5,905 nt of DNA from Flavobacteriales bacterium UBA7325 (GCA_002471375.1 DKPV01000083.1:1-5905), one strand, 5' to 3'; numbered from the stretch's first letter, positions 1 to 5,665 are shown. Notes: a model not told the origin generated them from the letters alone. Translations and numbers: made by a program.

Positions 1-2081
1 TCAAAATCAATATCAATATCGGGCATGGAAACCCTTTCAGGATTCAAGAACCTCTCAAATAGCAAATCATACTTTAGCGGATCAATATTTGTAATTTTCA
101 GCGCATAAGCCACAACAGAACCCGCCGCAGATCCCCTACCTGGCCCAACAGAAACGCCCATTTCACGCGCTGCCACCAAGAAATCCCATACAATTAAGAA
201 ATATCCTGGATAACCTGTACGTTCGATAGTAGCTAATTCAAAATCTAGTCGCTCGCTAATTTCATCCGTAATCTCTCCATACCTGACCTTTGCACCTTCA
301 TATGTAAGATGTCTCAAGTAGGCATTTTCGCCTCGTTTACCTCCATCTTTTATATCCTCCTCTGAAACAAAATCCTCAGGAATATCATAGGCGGGCAAAA
401 GAACATCACGCGCCAAAGCATAGTGCTCACATTTATCTATAATCTCATCGATCGACTCGATAGCCTCAGGAATGTCTACGAACAATTCCTTCATTGCATC
501 TTGAGATTTAAAATAATACTCCTCGTTGTCGAGTCCGTACCTAAATCCTCTCCCTCTTCCTTTTGGTGTGGAAACGAGCTCATTGTCTTTTACACACAAT
601 AGAACGTCATGTGCGTTAGCATCAGTCTGATCAATATAAAAGGTATTATTCGAAGCTACTAATTTAACTTCGTGCTGCTTAGCTAATCGAATAAGAGTCT
701 CATTAACTCTATCTTCATTTTCTTGACCGTGCCTCATCAACTCGACGTAAAGATCATCTCCAAAAAGATTCTTCCACCAGACCAGCGCCTCTTCTGCCTG
801 TTTTTCACCGACATTCAGTACTAGACTTGGCACTTCTCCGTAGAGATTACCCGTTAGTACAATTATATCTTTATGGTACTCTTCAATAGCCTTTTTATCT
901 ATTCGAGGAACATAATACATCCCTTCAGTAAACGCCATTGACGAAAGTTTGATCAAGTTATGATAACCCGCTTTGTTCTTAGCCAGTAATACAACTTGAT
1001 AACCATTATCCTTTTGTGTCTTATCGCGTAGATCTCTACAAACATTGAATTCACAGCCGATAATAGGCATTAATTCAATTTCATCAAAATCCTCACCACT
1101 CTCCTCAGCCTCTTTTTTCCTATCTCTTACACCCGCGTTATGTCCGGCTATTGCCTTTTCAAAATGGAATGCCGCCATCATGTTACCCGTATCTGTGAGG
1201 GCTACGGCACGCATTTCGTCTTTTGCCGCTGCAGCTACAAGCGACTTCACTTGTGATGTTGACTGAAGAATCGTGAATTGGGAATGATTATGTAAGTGGG
1301 CGAATGTACAATCTTTTAATCGTTCGAATGCTTCCGATCTATCGATACTCGGAGCTTCCGGTTCGGTAGCAGTTTCAGCTGCTTTTATTCGGGCACTTTC
1401 TTCTTTTAAGTTAAGATGATCCAGACCAATTACTCCAATTGGAGCTGGATTGAAAGCTTTGAAATCTTCGATGTACTTGTCTTCCTGCTGCAATTCCGCA
1501 GGTAAAAACACTCCTTTTCGAATCAGTTCTAAAAAACAACGAGTTGTTGCTTCAACATCTGCTGTTGCATTATGCGCCTCACCAAATCCTTCGTCAAATA
1601 AGTGCTTATGCAACTCCGTCAGCGTTGGTAGTTTAAACCTACCCCCACGTCCTCCCGGAATTTCACATAATTTCGCGGTAGCTTCCGTACACGTATCCAA
1701 GACAGGTGCTTCAGCCATGATATTATCAAGACCTGCTCTATGATACTCACAGCCCCAAACATTCAAGTCAAATTTCACGTTCTGCCCGACAACAAACTTT
1801 GCTTTCCCTAGAGTTTCATTAAACTCTAGCAGAACATCTTGGAGTGGGAATCCTTGCTCATGCGCTAAACCCGTAGATATGCCATGAATTTTCTCAGCAT
1901 CAAAAGGAATATCAAAACCTTCTGGTTGGATAAGGTAATCTTTGTGCTCTATGAGTTCCCCCATATCATTATGCACCTGCCAAGCGATCTGAATTACACG
2001 AGGCCAATTATCCGTGTCTGTGATTGGAGCATTCCAATTACGCGGTAAACCAGTTGTTTCAGTATCGAATATAATGTACAT
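1..2081 (-). CDS. dnaE: DNA polymerase III alpha subunit with N-terminal DEDDh exonuclease domain (partial, 3' end missing)
   Basis: This is the replicative polymerase catalytic subunit. It starts at an ATG at 2081 and stays open for 693 codons to the window edge. Residues 1-190 form a DnaQ-like 3'-5' exonuclease with a full DEDDh set: D6 and E8 in FDTETTGL, D105 in KFDLN, H170 and D175 in AHNATADVE. An Ala/Glu-rich linker (about 195-255) leads to a PHP domain from about 258, with HLHNHSQF at 262-269, LTDTGN at 295-300 and GCEF at 342-345. The polymerase palm follows, with GPGRGSAAGS at 646-655 and PDIDIDF at 687-693, which holds two catalytic aspartates. The third aspartate, fingers, tau-binding and OB parts lie outside. 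The PHP position that is usually His (LTDHGN) is Thr298, so its metal site is probably incomplete. From memory, this exonuclease-PHP-polymerase order and the Thr are usual in Flavobacteriales DnaE. Proofreading is therefore probably in cis. Identification is firm. Confidence 0.97.
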   Translation of the reverse strand, partial: MYIIFDTETTGLPRNWNAPITDTDNWPRVIQIAWQVHNDMGELIEHKDYLIQPEGFDIPFDAEKIHGISTGLAHEQGFPLQDVLLEFNETLGKAKFVVGQNVKFDLNVWGCEYHRAGLDNIMAEAPVLDTCTEATAKLCEIPGGRGGRFKLPTLTELHKHLFDEGFGEAHNATADVEATTRCFLELIRKGVFLPAELQQEDKYIEDFKAFNPAPIGVIGLDHLNLKEESARIKAAETATEPEAPSIDRSEAFERLKDCTFAHLHNHSQFTILQSTSQVKSLVAAAAKDEMRAVALTDTGNMMAAFHFEKAIAGHNAGVRDRKKEAEESGEDFDEIELMPIIGCEFNVCRDLRDKTQKDNGYQVVLLAKNKAGYHNLIKLSSMAFTEGMYYVPRIDKKAIEEYHKDIIVLTGNLYGEVPSLVLNVGEKQAEEALVWWKNLFGDDLYVELMRHGQENEDRVNETLIRLAKQHEVKLVASNNTFYIDQTDANAHDVLLCVKDNELVSTPKGRGRGFRYGLDNEEYYFKSQDAMKELFVDIPEAIESIDEIIDKCEHYALARDVLLPAYDIPEDFVSEEDIKDGGKRGENAYLRHLTYEGAKVRYGEITDEISERLDFELATIERTGYPGYFLIVWDFLVAAREMGVSVGPGRGSAAGSVVAYALKITNIDPLKYDLLFERFLNPERVSMPDIDIDF

Positions 2082-2102
2082 GAGCAATCAAAAATTGAGA
2101 AA

Positions 2103-2128
2103 TAAAGATAACGCTTTAAACTGCTCAA
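2103..2128 (-). promoter_or_regulatory. Possible dnaE promoter
   Basis: On the minus strand, TATCTTTA (2103-2110) matches the Bacteroidota -7 consensus TAnnTTTG at all but the last base, 21 bases before the dnaE ATG. A TTG (2126-2128) lies 15 bases further upstream, shorter than the usual spacing of about 17-23. The seven bases AAAGCGT just upstream of the box are identical to those at the def promoter, which lends some support. Confidence 0.4.
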
Positions 2129-2202
2129 AACAGAAGTATACAGACTTATATATCAACAAGTAATTAACTATTGATTCTGACATGAAAAAATTCGGTGTAA
2201 TC

Positions 2203-2235
2203 AAAAAAGCGCACCTCGTGATTGAGATGCGCTTT
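2203..2235 (-). terminator. Intrinsic terminator after the distal DUF1573 gene
   Basis: An 8-base-pair stem (AAAGCGCA at 2206-2213 with TGCGCTTT at 2228-2235) can be extended inside by a CTC/GAG helix after one mismatch, closing a six-base loop. Read on the minus strand, the stem runs into six T's (A's at 2203-2208). It sits about 27 bases past the stop codon of the DUF1573 gene ending at 2262 and separates it from dnaE. Confidence 0.8.
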
Positions 2236-2261
2236 ACTATTTTACGATCAGTGGATTCAAA

Positions 2262-2708
2262 TTAGTTAGCCCGTCCTGATGCACTCACAGGCGCTCCACC
2301 AGTTGATTTAGGAAGTACATTTCCTTTTATGCGTATAACGGCAGAGGGTGTATTCACCGCATTCGAAACAATTGTCACGCTCTTATTAATTGCTCCAGGG
2401 CGTTTCATATCATACTTCACTTTGATTTGACTTGTTGCCCCAGGTAAGATTGGTTCTCTTGGCCAATCAGGAACTGTACAACCGCATGATTTATTCGCTT
2501 TCGAAATTATCAATGGTGCGTTTCCTGTATTTTTGAATTCAAACGAAGAATAACCGTCTCCATCATATTTCACTGTACCATAATCATGGACCTGTTTAGT
2601 GAATTCGATTTTCGGTCCATCTAGTTGAACTTCATCTTGAGCATTAGAATTTGTTGAAATCATCAGGATTGCAACGAGTGACATCGATGTGATAAGTAGC
2701 TTTTTCAT
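2262..2708 (-). CDS. Secreted DUF1573 domain protein (copy A)
   Basis: A 148-residue exported protein of unknown function. Residues 1-23 are a signal peptide (MKKLL start, hydrophobic 8-18, cleavage expected after SNA), so the mature chain would begin with Gln24. The rest, from about 34 to 131, is one DUF1573 domain, an Ig-like beta-sandwich related to the ASPM/HYDIN class. Typical family signatures are HDYGTVKYDGDG at 41-52, NTGNAPLIIS at 60-69, SCGCTVPDWP at 74-83 and KRPGAINKSV at 102-111. Cys75 and Cys77 are the only cysteines in the mature chain. The tail 132-148 is low-complexity, rich in Gly, Ser, Ala and Pro, and ends in RAN. About three quarters of the domain residues are identical, without gaps, to copy C at 3367-3807, so the two arose by duplication. 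It has its own terminator and probably its own promoter. The family call is firm; function is unknown. Confidence 0.92.
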   Translation of the reverse strand: MKKLLITSMSLVAILMISTNSNAQDEVQLDGPKIEFTKQVHDYGTVKYDGDGYSSFEFKNTGNAPLIISKANKSCGCTVPDWPREPILPGATSQIKVKYDMKRPGAINKSVTIVSNAVNTPSAVIRIKGNVLPKSTGGAPVSASGRAN

Positions 2709-2736
2709 AGTGTAATGTTTAATTGTTTTGTTTCAA

Positions 2737-2744
2737 CTAAACTA
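2737..2744 (-). promoter_or_regulatory. Possible -7 box for DUF1573 copy A
   Basis: TAGTTTAG on the minus strand matches TAnnTTTG with one mismatch, 28 bases before the ATG at 2708. No clear -33 TTG is present. An activator-type repeat array begins 30 bases upstream, the same arrangement as at copy C, which is the main reason to list this weak box. Confidence 0.35.
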
Positions 2745-2773
2745 CATAGGATGAATTAGCTAATATCCGCTGT

Positions 2774-2842
2774 TAACAGATCGATAACGGATTTAGGAAT
2801 ACTTTAACGAAGCACTAACAAGTGGTTAACAGAAAATTAAAG
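2774..2842 (-). repeat. Array of 11-base-period direct repeats (GTTA half-sites), candidate operator
   Basis: On the plus strand TAAC begins at 2774, 2785, 2805, 2816 and 2827. A degenerate TAGG at 2794 and TAAA at 2838 continue the series. Successive steps are 11, 9, 11, 11, 11 and 11 bases, so the units lie on nearly the same helix face. Read toward the downstream gene (minus strand) most units are (C/T)(T/C)GTTA, for example CTGTTA, CTTGTTA and TTCGTTA. PhoB/OmpR-family response regulators are known to bind 11-base direct repeats such as CTGTCAT. Unit 2774 sits inside a perfect palindrome, CTGTTAACAG (2770-2779). That a regulator binds here is inference. Confidence 0.55.
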
Positions 2843-2870
2843 AATTACTGCTTCAAAAGTACGACTGCAC

Positions 2871-3242
2871 CTATTTCTTTGGAACCACTTTTACCTTGAT
2901 ACGAAGCGTGTGCTTTTTGGATGTATTCGTCACGAGCTTTATTGTTCTATCTTGAAAATAATACTTCCCAGCCGTATCAAAAGTAACCTTTAGCGGATAT
3001 GTCTCCCCAGGTAATATGGGTTGTTTTGGGAGTACTACCTTTGTACATGTACAGTTCGCGCTAAAGTCAGAAATAATTAGCGGTGAAGTACCATTGTTCG
3101 TTATCTGGAAACTGTGGTCTAGAAGCACTCCTTGTTGAGTTGGAGGAAACTTGTAGGAAGGCTTCGTTATTTTCATTGTCGGTTGCTGTGCTAAGGTCAA
3201 GCCAGCAATAACGATGAACAAAAAGAATACCAAGAATCTCAT
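2871..3242 (-). CDS. Secreted DUF1573-like protein, divergent short copy B
   Basis: A 123-residue exported protein of unknown function. The frame stays open upstream to 3425, but that extension would translate the terminator hairpin at 3288-3324. The ATG at 3242 instead opens a clear signal peptide (MRFLVFFLFI, cleavage expected after TLA at residue 18, leaving an N-terminal Gln), so I chose it. The mature part of about 105 residues is a single DUF1573-type Ig-like domain: NNGTSPLIIS at 49-58, NCTC at 63-66, PILPGE at 75-80 and VTFDTAGK at 86-93. It keeps the Cys-X-Cys pair (C64, C66) and the PILPG turn of its neighbours. It lacks their VPDWP stretch and their KRPGAINKSV strand, and has no Gly/Ser tail. 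It is flanked by the two closely related copies. It is an old divergent family member rather than a recent duplicate; function is unknown. Confidence 0.85.
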   Translation of the reverse strand: MRFLVFFLFIVIAGLTLAQQPTMKITKPSYKFPPTQQGVLLDHSFQITNNGTSPLIISDFSANCTCTKVVLPKQPILPGETYPLKVTFDTAGKYYFQDRTIKLVTNTSKKHTLRIKVKVVPKK

Positions 3243-3287
3243 AATTTCTAATTTTACGAATACAAGTTCAAATACCATTCCAAGATC

Positions 3288-3324
3288 AAAAAAAATTCCG
3301 CCGCTTGGAAAACCAAGGGCGGAA
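3288..3324 (-). terminator. Strong intrinsic terminator after DUF1573 copy C
   Basis: A 12-base-pair stem with one bulged G: TTCCGCC (3296-3302) pairs with GGCGGAA (3318-3324), then CTTGG (3304-3308) pairs with CCAAG (3313-3317) across a four-base loop. Read on the minus strand it runs directly into eight T's (A's at 3288-3295). It lies about 43 bases after the copy C stop codon and about 46 bases before the copy B start, so copy B probably needs its own promoter. No convincing one is visible in the short gap. Confidence 0.93.
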
Positions 3325-3366
3325 CTTAATGCTATAATTATGATCGCAAAATAGCCTTTTTGATGA

Positions 3367-3807
3367 CTAGTTAGCCGGACCTCCTGTTTGAACTGGAACT
3401 CCTGACGTTGGTTTTGCACCAACATTTCCTTTGATACGAATCACTTTAGTTGGAGAATTGCCCGCGTTAGAAGTAATTGTAACACTCTTATTAATTGCAC
3501 CTGGGCGCTTAGTATCATATTTCACTTTGATAACTGCTGATTTACCTGGCATAACTGGATCTCTTGGCCAATCTGGAACAGTACATCCACAAGAACCTTT
3601 CGCATTTGAAATAATCAATGGAGCGTTTCCTGTATTAGTGAATTTAAACTCGCATGTTCCGTCTCCAGCGTATTTTACTGTTCCGTAATCATGTGTTTCT
3701 TTTTGGAATTCTATTTGTGCTCCGTTCTTAACTTCTTGAGCAACTGCTGAGTTAGTTAATGCGCTTGCTGCAAATACTAACAATAGTGAGAATAATGCTT
3801 TTTTCAT
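3367..3807 (-). CDS. Secreted DUF1573 domain protein (copy C)
   Basis: A 146-residue exported protein of unknown function. An in-frame ATG exists at 3846, but the ATG at 3807 gives a proper signal peptide (MKKALFSLLLVFAA, cleavage expected after AVA at residue 23, mature start Gln24), and the upstream ATG overlaps the likely -7 box, so 3807 is preferred. One DUF1573 domain spans about 32-129: HDYGTVKYAGDG at 39-50, NTGNAPLIIS at 58-67, SCGCTVPDWP at 72-81 and KRPGAINKSV at 100-109. Mature cysteines are C73 and C75, plus C52, which copy A lacks. The Gly/Pro/Thr-rich tail ends in PAN, like RAN in copy A. The domain is about three quarters identical to copy A. It has a good -7 box, a two-unit GTTA repeat upstream and a strong terminator, so it can be a monocistronic unit. 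Confidence 0.93.
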   Translation of the reverse strand: MKKALFSLLLVFAASALTNSAVAQEVKNGAQIEFQKETHDYGTVKYAGDGTCEFKFTNTGNAPLIISNAKGSCGCTVPDWPRDPVMPGKSAVIKVKYDTKRPGAINKSVTITSNAGNSPTKVIRIKGNVGAKPTSGVPVQTGGPAN

Positions 3808-3843
3808 TTTGATAATCTTTATAGTTTCTAATACGTTTTGAAC

Positions 3844-3851
3844 CAAATATA
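3844..3851 (-). promoter_or_regulatory. -7 promoter box for DUF1573 copy C
   Basis: TATATTTG on the minus strand is an exact match to the Bacteroidota -7 consensus TAnnTTTG, 36 bases before the ATG at 3807, predicting a leader of about 30 bases. No good -33 TTG is found at the normal distance. This fits an activator-dependent promoter, with the GTTA repeats beginning 29 bases upstream. Confidence 0.6.
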
Positions 3852-3879
3852 GTGCAAGTTTTCAGTCGAGAATAACTTT

Positions 3880-3896
3880 TAACACAACGTTAACAG
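3880..3896 (-). repeat. Two-unit GTTA direct repeat upstream of DUF1573 copy C
   Basis: TAACA occurs at 3880 and 3891 on the plus strand, exactly 11 bases apart (TGTTA on the minus strand, the distal one as CTGTTA). A third TAAC is at 3873, out of phase. The eight bases GTTAACAG (3889-3896) also occur twice in the array upstream of copy A, at 2772 and 2825. The proximal unit is 29 bases from the -7 box, against 30 at copy A. Confidence 0.45.
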
Positions 3897-3915
3897 CGCG
3901 AAGGCTCTGACAGGC

Positions 3916-4497
3916 CTACTGCTTCGCCATCAATTCTTCTAGAGTTAGGTCCATATTATTAAGTCTGAATTGAACATCTGCCTTTTTCTCTTCTGTTAGA
4001 TTTGGATAATCTTTCAAAAGCAACTCATAATAAGATTTAACCTTTTCAGCATCCCAGGGTTTAACGAAGTAATCATAATGACTAGCAACACTTTCAATAA
4101 CACGTGCGCGGTGTTCGTACTTTGGATACTTTACGATCAAGGTATCTGCATACTTCGCAGCAAGAGTGTAGGCATTCATTGCTGAATAAGTCATATGAAC
4201 TTTATCTAAACATGCCGCAGCATCTTTATCACCAGGGTAAGACCTGTACAACAATAGGGCTTTCTCGATTAAGGCTTGACGTGTCAAATTCGGCAGCTGT
4301 TTACGCACATCCTCTTGACTTTGAGACATTCTCATGATGGAATCCTCAAGCATTTCAATACCCTCTCGTAATACATCCGCAGATGGCACTTCTGTTACAT
4401 AAGATTTGTCAGCATTACTGATCGGATCTTTTTTCGGCTCATCACCGCAAGCAACAAATACTAGGGCTACAACAGATAAATAAAGTAGGTTTTTCAT
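3916..4497 (-). CDS. TPR-like lipoprotein, function unknown
   Basis: A 193-residue predicted lipoprotein. Residues 1-16 are a hydrophobic signal segment ending FVA before Cys17, a permissive lipobox. The mature N-terminus CGDEPKK has acidic residues at +2 and +3, loosely like the lipoprotein surface-export signals known in Bacteroidota. Whether it faces the periplasm or the outside is therefore open. After a linker (20-40) the chain is almost wholly helical: 41-64 could be a short coiled coil, and about 73-165 looks like two or three TPR units with the recurring pattern of paired helices ending in YP, as at RSYPGD (85-90), VKYPKY (122-127) and LKDYPN (161-166). This resembles the BamD/YfiO style of TPR. 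It begins with ATG overlapping the def stop codon (TAATG at 4495-4499), so the two are almost certainly co-transcribed and translationally coupled. No clear terminator follows. I do not recognise a named family. Confidence 0.85.
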   Translation of the reverse strand: MKNLLYLSVVALVFVACGDEPKKDPISNADKSYVTEVPSADVLREGIEMLEDSIMRMSQSQEDVRKQLPNLTRQALIEKALLLYRSYPGDKDAAACLDKVHMTYSAMNAYTLAAKYADTLIVKYPKYEHRARVIESVASHYDYFVKPWDAEKVKSYYELLLKDYPNLTEEKKADVQFRLNNMDLTLEELMAKQ

Positions 4498-5093
4498 TAT
4501 CGTTTCTTCTTTCTAAGTGGGAATCTCATTTTGTATTTGACATCCGTGATGCCTTTGGAAATATTTGTCAACTTCTTTGATAAAAGTCGCTTCTTAAGTG
4601 TAGAAATTCGATCCGTGAATAAAATCCCATCAACATGATCGTATTCGTGTTGGATAATTCTTGCAGCATAGCCGTCGAACTCTTCCTCTTTCAATTCCCA
4701 TTTCTCATTATAGTAAGAGATGGTCACCTTTTCTTTTCGATATACTTCTTCTCTAATGTCTGGAATCGACAAACATCCTTCATTAAATCCCCACTCTTCT
4801 CCAGACTCCTCCTCTATAATTGGATTGATAAAGACCTTTTTAAAATCCTCCAACCCTTTGGCTTTAGGATCTAACTCGCCATCTTCCTCTGGCTCAGCAA
4901 ATGGACTTCCATCAACGATGAATAACCGAATCGACTTCCCTATTTGCGGTGCTGCCAATCCCACTCCCGACGCCTCATACATTGTTTCAAACATATTGGC
5001 AATCAAGTCATCCAAATTTGGATACTTCTCCTCTATTTCTTCTGCTTCCTTTTTAAGGACGGCATCTCCGTAGGCAACTATTGGTAATATCAT
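4497..5093 (-). CDS. def: Peptide deformylase
   Basis: It removes the formyl group from the N-terminal fMet of nascent proteins, a metal-dependent cytoplasmic reaction at the ribosome exit. All three family motifs are intact: GVGLAAPQIG at 43-52, EGCLS at 105-109 with metal ligand C107, and QHEYDHVDG at 148-156 with ligands H149 and H153 and catalytic E150. At 198 residues it is somewhat longer than the E. coli enzyme. The extra length is an acidic insertion at about 63-85 between the IVDGSP strand and FINP, plus a basic C-terminal tail (RKKKR) that could contact ribosomal RNA. The tail idea is inference. The start at 5093 gives the usual MxxLPIVxYGDxxL N-terminus. It lies 82 bases from ruvX, has its own -7 box and is followed by an overlapping lipoprotein gene. 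Identification is firm. Confidence 0.98.
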   Translation of the reverse strand: MILPIVAYGDAVLKKEAEEIEEKYPNLDDLIANMFETMYEASGVGLAAPQIGKSIRLFIVDGSPFAEPEEDGELDPKAKGLEDFKKVFINPIIEEESGEEWGFNEGCLSIPDIREEVYRKEKVTISYYNEKWELKEEEFDGYAARIIQHEYDHVDGILFTDRISTLKKRLLSKKLTNISKGITDVKYKMRFPLRKKKR

Positions 5094-5110
5094 ATAATCG
5101 TATTCTGATA

Positions 5111-5118
5111 CAAAATTA
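5111..5118 (-). promoter_or_regulatory. -7 promoter box for def
   Basis: TAATTTTG on the minus strand is an exact match to TAnnTTTG, 17 bases before the def ATG, predicting a leader of about ten bases. It is immediately preceded by AAAGCGT, the same seven bases that precede the possible dnaE -7 box. The -33 region has no TTG, only a T-run (complement of 5132-5135). Confidence 0.55.
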
Positions 5119-5175
5119 ACGCTTTCATTTGAAAATACTCGGATTTACCTCGAAAGCCTCGGTCGAGTATACATG

Positions 5176-5586
5176 TCATACTTGAGCAAGGTAGGATTGT
5201 AGAATAATCGTGGCGCTCACTTTATCAATCAATCCCTTCTCCTTCCTCTGCTTCTTTGAAGCTCCTGCAGTAAACATCGACTCAGATGCCATCTTAGAAG
5301 TAAACCTTTCATCTATGAGTACAACTTCCATTATTGGGAATTGTTTTTCTAGTGCTTCCTTCAACAACCGAACATTCTCTGTAACATGACTGTCCTGATT
5401 ATTCAGCCTCTTCGGCATCCCAAGTACGATCGTCGTAAATTTCTCTTTTTCTTTCAAGCCAATGAGGAAAGACATTAAATCTTTCGAGTCCACGGTATCA
5501 ATTCCGAAAGCAAACATTCGTGCCTCATCAGACAACGCTAGTCCTGTTCGTTTCAATCCAAAATCAATACTTACAACTTTCCCCAT
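5176..5586 (-). CDS. ruvX: YqgF/RuvX-family nuclease (putative pre-16S rRNA nuclease / Holliday junction resolvase)
   Basis: A 136-residue single-domain RNase H-fold protein, the usual length for the family. The YqgF signatures are present in order: SIDFGLKRTGLALSD at 6-20 with catalytic D8, VLGMPKRLN at 54-62, LIDERFTS at 90-97 with E93, and KGLIDKVSATIILQSYL at 117-133 with D121. The three acidic residues expected for two-metal catalysis are therefore all there. Family members have been linked both to final 5' processing of 16S rRNA and to Holliday-junction resolution; the sequence alone does not choose between them. The ATG at 5586 gives a family-typical N-terminus. It is transcribed away from dapD across a 79-base gap. 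A weak -7-like GATCTTTG (complement of 5592-5599) sits only five bases before the ATG, which would imply an almost leaderless message. That promoter is uncertain. Confidence 0.95.
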   Translation of the reverse strand: MGKVVSIDFGLKRTGLALSDEARMFAFGIDTVDSKDLMSFLIGLKEKEKFTTIVLGMPKRLNNQDSHVTENVRLLKEALEKQFPIMEVVLIDERFTSKMASESMFTAGASKKQRKEKGLIDKVSATIILQSYLAQV

Positions 5587-5617
5587 AAATACAAAGATCG
5601 TGGAAAGAAATCAATAA

Positions 5618-5646
5618 TTGAAATCTCGGCAGGATGATTATTTTTG
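5618..5646 (+). promoter_or_regulatory. Promoter for dapD
   Basis: TTG (5618-5620), then 18 bases, then TATTTTTG (5639-5646), an exact fit to the Bacteroidota pattern TTG-N17-23-TAnnTTTG recognised by the primary sigma factor. The box ends 19 bases before the dapD ATG. This is the best promoter match in the window. Confidence 0.7.
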
Positions 5647-5665
5647 CATCAATCAAATAAGAACT

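Noticed and set aside
4..20. Short repeated ATCAAT pattern at the left edge, looking like a microsatellite
   Set aside because: It encodes the alternating Asp-Ile of the polymerase catalytic motif PDIDIDF and is explained by protein constraint.
1045..1743. Open frames on the plus strand at 1045-1266 and 1450-1743
   Set aside because: They are antisense to dnaE, whose protein is clearly conserved across both; their products are Ser/Ala-rich with no recognisable domain.
3243..3425. N-terminal extension of DUF1573 copy B up to 3425
   Set aside because: It would translate the terminator hairpin and overlap copy C; the ATG at 3242 starts a clean signal peptide.
3431..3688. Open frame on the plus strand inside DUF1573 copy C
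   Set aside because: Antisense shadow of a well-supported gene; no start signal or recognisable motif.
3898..3927. Inverted repeat GCGAAG/CTTCGC around the lipoprotein stop codon
   Set aside because: Six base pairs with a poor inner helix and no T-run on the minus strand, so not a convincing terminator.
4104..5073. Plus-strand open frames at 4104-4337, 4635-4874 and 4720-5073
   Set aside because: Shadows of the lipoprotein and def genes; the def motifs on the other strand leave no doubt about the coding strand.
5136..5169. Possible terminator after ruvX (TACTCG 5136-5141 with CGAGTA 5164-5169)
   Set aside because: Only six base pairs around a 22-base loop, with a short T-run; too weak to call.
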